Positions 45,576 through 54,733 of a stretch of 64,000 nucleotides of DNA are shown here, one piece after another. Position 1 is the first letter of the stretch. The number at the start of each line of letters is the position of its first letter. Both the position numbers and the translations under genes were made by a program. This DNA is from Collimonas arenae (GTDB lineage Bacteria; Pseudomonadota; Gammaproteobacteria; Burkholderiales; Burkholderiaceae_D): NCBI RefSeq assembly GCF_001584165.1, contig NZ_CP013233.1, positions 2,612,620-2,676,619 of the forward strand, read 5' to 3'. The notes beneath the pieces were generated by a model, which did no database searches, had not been told where the DNA came from, and saw nothing but the letters and a program-made list of their open reading frames with translations.

Positions 45576-46594
45576 TCAATCCTCAGGACTGACGTCACTC
45601 CAGACCGAGCGTGGCCCGGCTGGCAATATTTCGACCGGACGATCGGCATAACGCTTCGCCAACACCGCACAGACCATCAGCTGTATTTGATGGAACAACA
45701 TCAGCGGCAGCACAACCATGCCGACGGTGTGTCCGGCGAACAGCACCTTGGCCATCGGCACGCCGCTTGCCAGGCTTTTCTTCGATCCGCAAAACACGAT
45801 CGTGATCTCGTCCTCTTTATTGAAACCAAGACGGCGGCTGACAAGCGTTGCAATGGTCAGCATCACAAACAGCAGCAACGCCACCACCGCAACCAGGCCT
45901 AGCAAGGAAAGAAGCGGCAATTGTTGCCATAGTCCTTGCACAACCGCCTCGCTGAACGCCGTGTAGACCACTAACAGGATAGAGCCCTGATCGACTACCT
46001 TGAGAATTACCTTGTGTTTGTCGAGCCAGGTGCTGATCCAGCGCCGCGCGATCTGGCCCGCGACAAACGGCACCAGCAGCTGCAACACAATATTCATGAT
46101 GGAATCGAACGAACCGTGGCTCTGGCCGTGCGCAACCACCACCAAGCCGACCAGCAGCGGCGTCAGGAAGATGCCGATCAGATTCAACGCCGAAGCACTG
46201 CAGACCGCCGCCGGCACGTTGCCGCGCGCCACCGAAGTGAAGGCAATCGACGACTGCACGGTTGACGGCAGCGTACACAAGAACAGGATGCCAAGATAGA
46301 GGTCCGGCGTCACCAGTGGCAGCAAGACCGGTTTGAGCACCAGCCCAAGCAGCGGAAACAGCGCGAACGTCGCCAGCAGCACTGTCAGGTGCAGACGCCA
46401 ATGCAAGGCCCCTGCACCACCGCTTCCCGCGACAACTTTGCGCCATGCAGGAAAAACAAAAGTCCGATGGCAAGCGTCGTGATCAGATTGAAAGAAACAG
46501 CAACCTGGCCTTTGCAGGGCAGAAGACTGGCGATGAGAACGGTTGTAACCAGCAACAACGTAAAGTTGTCAGGCAAAAAGCGCGGGCGAGCCAT
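45576..46594 (-). CDS. Bile acid:sodium symporter family protein, frameshifted
   Basis: Two frames together form a BASS/YfeH-like transporter: RFLPDNFTLLLVTTVLIASLLP and LLFFLHGAKLSREAVVQG, then LHWRLHLTVLLATFALFP, LCTLPSTVQSSIAFTSVARGNVPAAVCSASALNLIGIFLTP and FCGSKKSLASGVPMAKVLF. The break is repaired by one base in the CCCC run at 46409-46412, giving VQGALHWRLH and 339 residues with about ten helices. The family takes up organic anions such as bile acids or keto acids with sodium. I start it at ATG 46594. It is convergent with the aldo-keto reductase gene. Confidence 0.82.
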
Positions 46595-46724
46595 GATTAA
46601 GGGGGCGTGAGCAATGGTTGGAGAAGCGAGGCCCGGATGTAGACGGGGCAACAACTCGCATTTTACGCACGAACCGCGCAAGTATCGACGAATTGTTGGA
46701 TCCCGCCTCGGGAGTGATGGAATT

Positions 46725-48116
46725 TCACCACAACCAGAACATCAGCAGCCAGGCAAAATTGACGAGCGCCAGGCCGCCTACGACGGCGGCCATGCTCAGC
46801 AGGCGCCGCGGCAGCGACGACGTATGGCGGCCGGTAACGCGCCAGGCCAGCCAGACACTCCACAAGCTGGTACCGATCAGCAGGATGGCGCGCAAGTCGT
46901 TGGCCCAAAATACGGGCAGATGCTCGCCGCGCAACAGACTGATAGTGGTTGCCGACAAGCCGACAAACACGCCACAGCCTGCAAGCGGAATCGTCGCCTG
47001 CACCAGATGGTTGAAACGACTCTGATCCCAGCCGCCCAGAAAACGCGTAGCCAATGCAAACAACAAGCTCAGCGCGGTGCCCAGCACCAGTCCAGTGGTC
47101 AGGATGTACCCAATCACAAGGCCACCATCGAGCCAACTGAACACATCGCTCTGCGCCGGATAATTGGTCAACACCCACCACGGCGCATTGGTGGCGAACG
47201 GCCACATGATATCGCGATCGATGAGCCAGGTCGCCAGCGCCTGCTTGACCTGCACGAACCACGGGCTAGCCGACCAGTGGAAGGCGCCGATCGCAATTCC
47301 CATCAGGCCGTACAGAGCGAGCGCACTTTCCCACAAGCTGTTGTGCTGACGGCCATGCTCGACAATTTCCTCGGTTGGCGCGCGCCAGGTCAGTTCAATG
47401 GCATCGCGATGACCACTGCAACGCCCGCACATATGGCAATCGGAAGCCCCCTTCATGGCGCGCAATGGCACCAACGGCGCGCAATTGATGGCAATCGTCT
47501 TGCGTCCATGAGTATTGTAGGACGCGCGCCATGCGGTCTCGTCGACCTTGTAGTGGAACGGCGCCAGCTTGGCCAGCAGTCCGAACACGCCGTTGACCGG
47601 GCACAGGTATTTGCACCAGACGCGCTTGTCGCGGCCATACAGATAGCCGACGATGATCGCGCCGAGCGTGGAGCCGCCGAGCACCAGCAGCACCGCTTTC
47701 GGATATTGATAGACGCTGACCATCTGGCCATAAATTGTGGTCAGCGCAAACGCCACGAACGGCCAGCCGCCCCAACGCATCCAGTGCGGAATCGCCTTGC
47801 CGCGGCCATGGCGGCTGGCGAATTCGGTCAATGCGCCTTCTGGGCACAGCACGCCGCACCAGACACGCCCCATCAACACCATGCTGATCAACACGAACGG
47901 CCACCAGATACCCCAGAACGCAAACTGCGCAATCAGCGTCAAGTTGGACCAGATATGCGCAGTTTCGTCCGGCAGAGGTAGAAAGATCGGTACCAGTATC
48001 AGGAAACCATACAACAGCACTATTCCCCACTGTATCCAGCGGATCAGCTTGGCATGATCCCGCATCCAGTCGGCGGTGCGGGACAGCCGCGTTTGCGGGA
48101 TGGCGCAAGTATTCAT
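46725..48116 (-). CDS. ftrD: FtrD-type polyferredoxin membrane protein
   Basis: A 463-residue membrane protein of the NapH/NosR-like polyferredoxin group. Two membrane-side cysteine motifs lie between helices (VWCGVLCPEGALTE and VWCKYLCPVNGVFGL), and a cytoplasmic CHMCGRC motif holds further 4Fe-4S cluster ligands. About ten helices. In Bordetella ftrABCD the polyferredoxin passes electrons in ferrous-iron uptake by the FtrC permease. It is the last gene of a four-gene operon, 4 bases after ftrC. Confidence 0.88.
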   Translation of the reverse strand: MNTCAIPQTRLSRTADWMRDHAKLIRWIQWGIVLLYGFLILVPIFLPLPDETAHIWSNLTLIAQFAFWGIWWPFVLISMVLMGRVWCGVLCPEGALTEFASRHGRGKAIPHWMRWGGWPFVAFALTTIYGQMVSVYQYPKAVLLVLGGSTLGAIIVGYLYGRDKRVWCKYLCPVNGVFGLLAKLAPFHYKVDETAWRASYNTHGRKTIAINCAPLVPLRAMKGASDCHMCGRCSGHRDAIELTWRAPTEEIVEHGRQHNSLWESALALYGLMGIAIGAFHWSASPWFVQVKQALATWLIDRDIMWPFATNAPWWVLTNYPAQSDVFSWLDGGLVIGYILTTGLVLGTALSLLFALATRFLGGWDQSRFNHLVQATIPLAGCGVFVGLSATTISLLRGEHLPVFWANDLRAILLIGTSLWSVWLAWRVTGRHTSSLPRRLLSMAAVVGGLALVNFAWLLMFWLW

Positions 48117-48120
48117 CGGC

Positions 48121-48974
48121 TTACTTTACCGACGCGGCCGACGTTGCCGCAGCCTGCGGCGGCGCTGGCTGGGCACGCTTGAGAAACAGCAGCACGCCGA
48201 CCCAGTAGGCAACATAGACCAGCAAGCTCATCAACGCGGGCTGTGCGCGATAGCCGGTCAGTGTCGAAACCAGGCTGCCGAAGGTCGTTGTATCGTCAAG
48301 CAGGCGTGAGCTGTCCCAGATTGGATCGATCAGTGTCGGAATCAGGTCCAGCGACATCAGGCGCTCGATACCGGTCAGCAGCAAGCCTGCAGCAAGAAAC
48401 AGCAGGATGATCTCGGTAACCTGGAAGAAACGGCGCCACGAGAAAATCTTTCCGCCCAGCTGCAGCAGGTAAAAAGTCAGGAACGCCAGCGCGAAGCCCA
48501 CCAGTGCCGCCAGCACCATTGCCCCCGCGCTGTCGCCTTGCTGCGCCAGACCGAGCCCATAAAGGAAGATCACGGTTTCACTGCCTTCGCGCGCAATCGC
48601 CAGCGCCGCCAATGCAAATACGCCCACCAATTGGCGCTTTGCAGGTTCTCGGACAATGAAGTTTCCATTTCGCGCTTGAGCGTACGACCATGCTTGCGCA
48701 TCCAGAACACCATCTGGACGATCAGTATTGCAGCCACGATCACCATGACGATCTGGAAGTAATCCTGCGCATCGCCCGACAGCAATTCGCTGAAACCCAG
48801 CAACGCAGCACCGAGGCCGATCGCCGCCAGCAGGCCGACGCCGACGCCGCCCCACAAATACGGCAAGCCACGTCGCGCAGCTTCGCCGCCATGCTTCAGC
48901 CAGGCATGTAAGATACCCACTACCAGCAACGCCTCGACGCTCTCGCGCCAGACAATAAACAATATCTGCCCCAT
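48121..48974 (-). CDS. ftrC: FTR1-type iron permease FtrC, frameshifted
   Basis: An iron permease with two REXXE motifs: RESVE at residues 10-14 and REGSE near residue 130. The frame breaks between them. Restoring one base in the CCC run at 48623-48625 gives LQSANWWGVFALAALAIAREGSE and a 284-residue protein with seven helices. REXXE glutamates bind ferric iron during transport. In the Ftr/Fet system FtrA and FtrB handle ferrous iron oxidation and delivery in the periplasm, and FtrC moves it inward. Confidence 0.88.
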
Positions 48975-49075
48975 CTCTTCTATCCTCAGTCAGTCGGACA
49001 CTAGATCCCGGTCGCGCCGCGGCGGCAACAGCATCCAGCTCAACTTATATGTATACAGTCGAATTGCACACCCTC

Positions 49076-49410
49076 TTACTTGGCCACAATCACACCCTGC
49101 GCCTGGGTATGGAAATCATCGAAAAATTTATATTCGCCTGGCGACAGCGGTGCAATCACAACAAACGATTCCGCGCCAGGAGCCAACACCTTCTCTTTGC
49201 GCAGCTGCACGCTTTCGAATTCCACCGCAGATTTACCGACGTTATGGATTTCGATCTTGATCTTCTTTCCGGCCGGCACCTCGATGCGAACCGGATTCAA
49301 CACACCGTCTTTCATTTCCAGTTTGAAGGTCGGCAGGTCGGCAGCATTTGCCAGCGTCGCCACCAATAAGATACCGATACCAAAAAAGCCCTCACCTTGC
49401 CTGAAACCAT
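49076..49410 (-). CDS. ftrB: FtrB-type cupredoxin, frameshifted in the signal peptide
   Basis: From the ATG at 49410 (GGAG upstream) the frame is lost in an A run; restoring one base in AAAAAA at 49382-49387 gives the signal MVSGKVRAFFGIGILLVATLANA followed by the mature cupredoxin (TFKLEMKDGVLNPVRIEVPAGKKIKIEI). The full protein has 111 residues. It contains FESVQLRKEKVLAPGAE and the late YKFFDDFHTQAQGVI, as in the cupredoxin-1 domain of FtrB and EfeO. It should oxidise or pass iron in the periplasm. Confidence 0.85.
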
Positions 49411-49463
49411 CGTCACGTTCTCCAAAAAAATCCCGCGATCATTGCAACCGACTGGCAGCGAAA

Positions 49464-50006
49464 TCAATAGCCGCCCTTTTTACCGACGCCGGCGAAGGTG
49501 AATTCATTCGTCACTTCAAACGGTTTGAACCAAGGGCCGACACCGGTTTCCTTGTCCACATGACGGCCGAAGTGCGCACCGACATTGGCCGAAGGCGGTG
49601 AAATGATCATTTTCAATGTGTACTTACCCGGCCCTGCGAGCTTGACGTTATCGCCGTAATGCGGGCCGTCACTGGCCACCATTGGCATCATGTCGCCCTT
49701 GATCACCTGCTTCGAACCTGCCTTCGTGAATTCATAGGAAATCACCAGGTTCGGCATCCAGTCACCTTCGGCAAAACCGTTGGGATTGTTTTTCACTGCA
49801 CGAATATCAGCCTCGACATGAATGTCCGATTCTTCAGCTTTGCGCATCATGCCTTCCGGCTCCATTTTGATCGGCTGCAAGTACACGGCAGCGATTTCAA
49901 GGCCATTCATGATTTGTTGTTTGCCGATCGGATACTCAGCGGCAATCGCCGCGTTCACAAATCCTGCCGACATTAGCGCCACAGCCGCATATAACTTCAC
50001 ATTCAT
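49464..50006 (-). CDS. ftrA: FtrA-type periplasmic iron-binding protein (P19/Tpd family)
   Basis: A 180-residue protein with a signal (VKLYAAVALMSAGFVNAAIA) and a Tpd/P19 iron-transport domain: PIGKQQIMNGLEIAAVYLQPIKMEP, EESDIHVEADIRAVKNNPNGFAEGDWMPNLVISYEF, DGPHYGDNV and AHFGRHVDKETGVGPWF. The paired His/Met/Glu residues form the copper/iron site of P19 and FetP. I start it at ATG 50006 behind AAAGG. It is the first gene of the ftr operon and follows a Fur-like box. Confidence 0.9.
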   Translation of the reverse strand: MNVKLYAAVALMSAGFVNAAIAAEYPIGKQQIMNGLEIAAVYLQPIKMEPEGMMRKAEESDIHVEADIRAVKNNPNGFAEGDWMPNLVISYEFTKAGSKQVIKGDMMPMVASDGPHYGDNVKLAGPGKYTLKMIISPPSANVGAHFGRHVDKETGVGPWFKPFEVTNEFTFAGVGKKGGY

Positions 50007-50027
50007 GTCATCAACCTTTCCCAAGCA

Positions 50028-50052
50028 ATAAATGATAATGATTATTGTTTGA
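50028..50052. promoter_or_regulatory. Fur-box-like site upstream of ftrA
   Basis: The stretch 50028-50046 matches the 19-bp consensus GATAATGATAATCATTATC at 14 of 19 positions, and 50034-50052 at 13 of 19. It ends 22 bases before the ftrA ATG, so Fur with ferrous iron would block the operon. Confidence 0.65.
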
Positions 50053-50272
50053 TTATATCATTGGGACGTTAAGGCCATCGCCGAGCTACCGCAATCGGAA
50101 ACGCGCACCATCTCCAAAACAAAAATCAAAATAAAGCTTCCCAAATAGAAATGTCTATGGCATAGTAGCGGACTTGGTTGAGCGCAAGCAGAAAAAGAGT
50201 TTCACTCTGCAAGCAGCAAGAAAATATAAAGTTTTTTAAATATTTTCTCTTCCAAAATAAACAAAGCTCAGA

Positions 50273-50278
50273 TATAAT
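50273..50278 (+). promoter_or_regulatory. -10 element of the tRNA-Arg promoter
   Basis: TATAAT lies 11 bases before the first base of the tRNA-Arg gene, a perfect sigma-70 -10 hexamer. A matching -35 is weak (about TTCCAA at 50250). Confidence 0.5.
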
Positions 50279-50288
50279 TTTGTTTTTC

Positions 50289-50365
50289 GCGGCTGTAGCT
50301 CAGCTGGATAGAGTACTTGGCTACGAACCAAGGGGTCGTGGGTTCGATTCCTGCCAGCCGCACCA
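50289..50365 (+). tRNA. tRNA-Arg (anticodon ACG)
   Basis: A 77-nt tRNA: acceptor stem GCGGCTG/CAGCCGC with encoded CCA, D arm GCTCAGCTGGATAGAGT, anticodon loop CTACGAA (anticodon ACG) and T loop GGTTCGATTCC. The A34 is normally edited to inosine, reading CGU, CGC and CGA. Confidence 0.96.
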
Positions 50366-50373
50366 GTAATTCG

Positions 50374-50403
50374 AGGGGTTGCAAGAGAAATCTTGCAACC
50401 CCT
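50374..50403 (+). terminator. Intrinsic terminator after tRNA-Arg
   Basis: AGGGGTTGCAAGA-GAAA-TCTTGCAACCCCT is a perfect 13-bp stem with a GAAA tetraloop, then TTCT. It begins 9 bases after the tRNA. Confidence 0.85.
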
Positions 50404-50496
50404 TTCTGGTTTACTGCTTCCGTTTTTAATCTTCCACACATCCACTCTTGCCCAGCCATGCCTGCGAATTTACTCACGCCGGCCGGGCACCAATAA

Positions 50497-50527
50497 AAAA
50501 AACCGGAGATCTTCATCACCGGTTTTT
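50497..50527. terminator. Terminator of the small secreted-protein gene
   Basis: AAAAACCGG and CCGGTTTTT frame a hairpin with a 13-base loop, 37 bases beyond the repaired stop of the leftward gene ending at 50564. Confidence 0.6.
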
Positions 50528-50563
50528 ATCGTCATACCATTTCGTGCTAAATTGTTTTCGACA

Positions 50564-50853
50564 TCAACGTCGCGGCGGATAAATATCGCGCCCGGCCCGA
50601 TCGATCTGCTGACGCAATTCGCGCCGCTCATCCGGCGACATCCTCGGGCGCGCCGGCCCTCGTTTGGCTCACCATTGCGACCGCGATTTTGCCACTGCTC
50701 ATCTGGCGCTCCACCGCGTCGTGCATCATACTGTGAAGGCGGAGGAGAACCGCGCTGCTGACGCTCTTCGGGCATTCGCTCGGAACGTGCAGATGCGCCC
50801 ATCGCCGCCAATAGCAGCAACAAACAAATACTGATTTTCCGAAACATCATCAT
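50564..50853 (-). CDS. Small secreted Arg-rich protein, frameshifted
   Basis: The start opens a signal (MMMFRKISICLLLLLAAMGA), then an Arg/Gly/Pro-rich region. The given frame continues as unconserved sequence, but restoring one base in the GGG run at 50646-50648 gives RMSPDERRELRQQIDRAGRDIYPPRR and a stop at 50564, 96 residues in all. The PDERR-LRQQI-AGRDIYPPRR ending is a conserved short motif in small exported proteins of Burkholderiales. Function unknown. The gene is divergent from ompR. Confidence 0.65.
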
Positions 50854-50954
50854 ATGCACGTCTTCTTTGAATTCAGGGGTAGCGATTAGAATTTCATCAT
50901 CACGAATTAAGTGTAAGCTCCCCTACTACTTGTCATAAGACGTTTTTGGTAAAG

Positions 50955-50971
50955 TTTGTAACACTTTGTAA
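50955..50971 (+). promoter_or_regulatory. Direct repeat, candidate OmpR-type box
   Basis: TTTGTAA occurs at 50955-50961 and again at 50965-50971, exactly 10 bases apart, 54 bases before the ompR ATG. OmpR-family regulators bind such one-turn tandem repeats, and the first copy (TTTGTAACA) resembles known OmpR sites. Autoregulation is likely. Confidence 0.45.
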
Positions 50972-51024
50972 TCCATGGGCATCAACTATATTTTTGTTGC
51001 GCACTCTGAAGTTACCATACGACC

Positions 51025-51780
51025 ATGAATACGATCAACACCCCAACACAAACATCCAACGCCCACCAGCATAAAATCCTGGTGGTTGACGACGACATTC
51101 GATTGCGCGATCTGCTGCGACGTTATCTGACGGAGCAAGGCTTCCAGGTCGTCACGGCCGAGAATGCCCAGGCGATGAACAAGCTATGGATTCGTGAGCG
51201 CTACGATCTGCTAGTGCTCGATCTGATGCTGCCCGGCGAAGATGGCCTGGCAATTTGCCGACGCCTGCGTGGCGCCGGCGACCAGACGCCGATCATCATG
51301 TTGACCGCAAAAGGCGAAGACGTCGACCGCATCGTCGGCCTGGAGATGGGTGCTGACGATTATCTGCCCAAGCCATTCAATCCGCGCGAACTGGTAGCGC
51401 GTATCGGCGCGGTGCTGCGCCGCAAAGGTCCGGAAGAATTGCCGGGAGCGCCATCGGAATCGCCGCAATCTTTCGAGTTCGGCGAATTCGTGCTCGACCT
51501 CGGCACCCGCACCCTGAAGAAAAACGGCGATTCGATTCCACTGACCACAGGTGAGTTCTCGGTGCTCAAGGTATTTGCCCGACATGCACGGCAGCCGTTG
51601 TCTCGCGAAAAACTGATGGAGCTGGCACGTGGCCGAGAATACGAAGTGTTCGACCGCAGCCTGGACGTGCAAATTTCCCGCTTGCGTAAACTGATCGAGC
51701 CAGATCCTGCCAGCCCACTCTACATACAAACGGTGTGGGGACTCGGCTACGTGTTCATTCCGGAAGGTCAGCCGCGTTGA
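51025..51780 (+). CDS. ompR: OmpR-family response regulator (RisA-like)
   Basis: A 251-residue response regulator. The receiver domain shows ILVVDDDIRLRDLLRRYL (acidic pocket), DLLVLDLMLPGEDGLAI (phosphorylated Asp), IIMLTAK and YLPKPFNPREL (Lys); the C-terminal winged helix shows LTTGEFSVLKVFARHARQPLSREKLM and DVQISRLRKLIE. The VFDRSLDVQISRLR-VWGLGYVF sequence is OmpR-like. It pairs with the sensor kinase encoded 51 bases downstream. In Bordetella the homologue RisA affects envelope and stress genes. Confidence 0.93.
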   Translation: MNTINTPTQTSNAHQHKILVVDDDIRLRDLLRRYLTEQGFQVVTAENAQAMNKLWIRERYDLLVLDLMLPGEDGLAICRRLRGAGDQTPIIMLTAKGEDVDRIVGLEMGADDYLPKPFNPRELVARIGAVLRRKGPEELPGAPSESPQSFEFGEFVLDLGTRTLKKNGDSIPLTTGEFSVLKVFARHARQPLSREKLMELARGREYEVFDRSLDVQISRLRKLIEPDPASPLYIQTVWGLGYVFIPEGQPR

Positions 51781-51831
51781 TGCTTGCTTGCGCAGTATCC
51801 ATCGCCCAAAGCCGTTGTATAGTCCTGCTAC

Positions 51832-53171
51832 ATGACAACGGCTAATCGACTGGCCTGGCTAAAAAGTGGTCTGCTTTGGCGGACCTTTTTCATGCTCGCT
51901 TTCCTCATCACGGTCAGCATGGTGGCGTGGGTCGCCAGCTTCAGGATCGTCGAACGTGGCCCGCGGGCGCAGCAGGTCGCCGCTCAGATCATCTCGATCG
52001 TCACCATCACTCGTGCCGCCTTGACCCACTCGGCGCCTGACCTGCGGCGTGAACTGCTGTTCGATCTCGCCAGTAATGAAGGTATCCGCATCTATCCGCT
52101 GGAAGACACCGACCAGATCGATCCGCCGCCAGATTCGACGATCATGCCAGACCTGGAACGCGAAGTCCGCTCCCGCCTCGGCAACCAAACCCGTTTTTCT
52201 TCCAAGGTCAACGATATCGGCGGTTTCTGGGTCAGCTTCAAGATCGATGGCGACGAATACTGGCTGATGCTCGACCGCGATCGCGTCGACCGCAGCTCGG
52301 GCGTTCAGTGGCTACAATGGGCAGGGATTGCATTGGTGCTGTCGTTACTGGGCGCGATGTTCATTTCGACGTTGATCAACCAACCCTTGTCGCGCCTGAC
52401 TGCTGCGACGCGCGCCGTGGCGAAAGGCTTGCGCCGGATCCGTTGCCCGAAACCGGCCCCACCGAAATTGAAGAAGCCAACCGCAGCTTCAATCAGATGG
52501 TCAATGACCTGCAACGCATCGAATCCGATCGCGCGATTATTCTGGCCGGCATTTCACATGATTTGCGTACTCCGCTTGCACGCATGCTGCTTGAAGTGGA
52601 AATGGCAAACCTGTCCGATGATGCACGCACCGGCATGCAATCTGACCTGGCGCAGATGGACGGCATCATCGGCCAGTTCCTGCACTATGCCAAACCGACC
52701 GATACCAGCAGCTTCGAAAAAATCGACATGAGCGAATTGCTCGAAACCGTCATTCAAACGGCGGAACGCCAGGTCGATGTACGGATTCATGCTCACATCG
52801 CCCCCAATTTGCACACCATGGGCGACGTCACCGAACTAAGCCGTGTCTTCAATAACCTGATCGAGAATTCTCGCCGTTATGGCAAGAAGGAAGGCGACGA
52901 TTTCACTGTAATCGACATCGATTGCAGCTCCCGCCAGGACAAGCTGCTCATCAGCATCGCCGATCGCGGCCAGGGCATCCCTGAGGGCGAAATAGATCGC
53001 TTGCTGCGGCCGTTCACACGGCTTGACGTTGCCAGAGGACAGGCAAATGGCTCAGGCCTCGGATTGGCCATTGTCAGCCGCATCGTCAAGCAGCATGGCG
53101 GCAAACTGCGTGTCAGCAATCGCGAAGGTGGCGGTCTGGCGACCCAGATAGAATTGCAGCTGAAAACTTAA
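51832..53171 (+). CDS. envZ: EnvZ-like sensor histidine kinase (RisS-like), frameshifted
   Basis: The N-terminal part (two helices around a periplasmic domain, HAMP start LINQPLSRLTAATRAVAKGL) and the kinase part (IEEANRSFNQMVNDLQRIESDRAIILAGISHDLRTPL with the phosphorylated His in SHDLRTPL, N box NNLIENSRRYG, G boxes ADRGQGIPEGE and GSGLGLAIV) are in different frames. Restoring one G at 52426-52427 gives VAKGLAPDPLPETGPTE and 446 residues. It senses an envelope signal and phosphorylates OmpR. The repaired protein keeps all kinase motifs. Confidence 0.92.
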
Positions 53172-53210
53172 TGCTGTGAGCCCAGCGGGTTCAAGCTCTG
53201 CTGCCTGGCG

Positions 53211-53702
53211 TCATAAAGAATAGAGCAGCGCGACGGCCTCCGCCGCGATGCCCTCTTCCCGCCCCAGATAGCCAAGTTTTTCATTGGTCTTGGCCTTGAC
53301 GTTGACCTGATTCACCGCGATACCGCAATCGGCCGCAATGTGCTGCACCATTTGCGGAATATGCGGCGCCATCTTCGGCGCCTGGGCGATGATGGTCGAA
53401 TCGATATTGCCTACTGCAAATCCAGCCTCGCCAATCAAACGCACCGCCTCGCGCAACAACTTGCGGGAATCAGCGCCGGCAAACTGCGCGTCCGTGTCGG
53501 AAAAATGGCGACCGATATCGCCCAGGGCCGCCGCGCCAAACAAGGCGTCAATCACTGCATGCAGCAATACGTCGGCATCCGAGTGTCCCAGCAAACCCGT
53601 CTTGTGCGCAATCGTCACGCCACCGATGATCAATGGCCTGCCGACCTGCAATGCGTGGCAATCGTAACCTTGGCCAATGCGAAATCCGGGATGCTTGCTC
53701 AT
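53211..53702 (-). CDS. ispF: 2-C-methyl-D-erythritol 2,4-cyclodiphosphate synthase
   Basis: A 163-residue enzyme of the MEP isoprenoid pathway. Motifs: [10 protein letters not shown] (zinc ligands Asp and His), [46 protein letters not shown] and [25 protein letters not shown]. It forms trimers and makes the cyclic diphosphate from the product of IspE. It lies directly downstream of ispD, as in most proteobacteria. Confidence 0.97.
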   Translation of the reverse strand: MSKHPGFRIGQGYDCHALQVGRPLIIGGVTIAHKTGLLGHSDADVLLHAVIDALFGAAALGDIGRHFSDTDAQFAGADSRKLLREAVRLIGEAGFAVGNIDSTIIAQAPKMAPHIPQMVQHIAADCGIAVNQVNVKAKTNEKLGYLGREEGIAAEAVALLYSL

Positions 53703-53733
53703 GCCTCTTCCTTTAAAAAAACGTCCTGCAATG

Positions 53734-54435
53734 TCAACTCCTCAAAAACATTTCTGCCAGCGCCACGTCATGCGGCAAAGTCACCTTGAAATTGCGCGGA
53801 CTGCCCTCGACCAGGCACGGCTGCAATCCCAGCATTTCAATCGCTCCCGCCTCATCGGTCAGTGCCGTCGCTTGCGTCAAGGCCTGCAACAATAGGCCGT
53901 ACCGGAACATCTGCGGCGTCTGCGCCGCCCACAGCGCGGTGCGCTCCACAGTCTGCGCCACGCGGCCGTCCTGGTCGCTGCGCTTGAGCGTATCGACCAC
54001 CGGCAACGCCAACAGGCCGCCGACCGCATCATCCCGCAATGCCGCGATCAAGTGTTCAATCAAGCCGCTGGTCAATCCCGGCCGCGCCGCATCGTGCACC
54101 AGCATCCAATCGTCGTCGCTGACCTGTGTGCGGATCGCATTCAAGCCGTTCAACACCGACGCGTGGCGATCAGCGCCACCATGAAACAAGATCGTGATGC
54201 GTCCCTGCCAATGCGGCGCAGCCGCCACCAGGTCGCCGATATAACCGTCATCGGCACTGACCACAACAAAGGTATGAGCGATGACTGCGGTCGCCGCAAA
54301 GGTGTCCAGTACATGCGCCAGCATCGGCTTGCCGGCCAGCGGCATGTATTGCTTGGGAATGCCTGCCCCAAGCCGGGCGCCGATGCCGGCGGCAGGAATC
54401 AGGCCAAAATGACGTGGTTGGCGTGGACCACTCAT
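53734..54435 (-). CDS. ispD: 2-C-methyl-D-erythritol 4-phosphate cytidylyltransferase
   Basis: A 233-residue nucleotidyltransferase. Motifs: [36 protein letters not shown] (CTP site), [22 protein letters not shown] (metal Asp) and [12 protein letters not shown]. It makes CDP-methylerythritol in the MEP pathway. It is followed by ispF. Confidence 0.95.
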   Translation of the reverse strand: MSGPRQPRHFGLIPAAGIGARLGAGIPKQYMPLAGKPMLAHVLDTFAATAVIAHTFVVVSADDGYIGDLVAAAPHWQGRITILFHGGADRHASVLNGLNAIRTQVSDDDWMLVHDAARPGLTSGLIEHLIAALRDDAVGGLLALPVVDTLKRSDQDGRVAQTVERTALWAAQTPQMFRYGLLLQALTQATALTDEAGAIEMLGLQPCLVEGSPRNFKVTLPHDVALAEMFLRS

Positions 54436-54733
54436 ACGCAGGCGATCCGCTGGAAATTATGAGGAAATGTCATGGATATTTAACAAAAAATGGAGGATTG
54501 CTTGAGACAATATCCGCTCACCCCTGGCCACGCGCGGCACAAAACGCCGGTCGGGCAGATGAAATTCGGCAATGTGGCCCGTGGTTTATAATGCGGCTCT
54601 GAATTTTAACTGTCAAATCAGGCGTATTGTGGCTTTTTTTAGCCACATCCTGCGTGGCTGGGCCGCTCTTGTACGACGGCCCGCGAGCCGGCGTTCGCTA
54701 TGGTTTGCGCTGTAGTGTGTTAAACAGGCCCTA
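54436..54733. other. Divergent intergenic region ispD/mfd, 298 bases
   Basis: No gene is evident. It holds the promoters of ispD (leftward) and mfd (rightward). A TGTGGCT-TTTTTT-AGCCACA hairpin at 54628-54647 lies about 90 bases before mfd; with its T loop it is not a normal terminator. A -10-like TATAAT is at 54587-54592 (rightward). Confidence 0.4.

Noticed and set aside
46614..47981. Open frame of 455 codons on the plus strand opposite ftrD
   Set aside because: Rich in Q, H, R and P with no domain, while the minus strand encodes a clear polyferredoxin.
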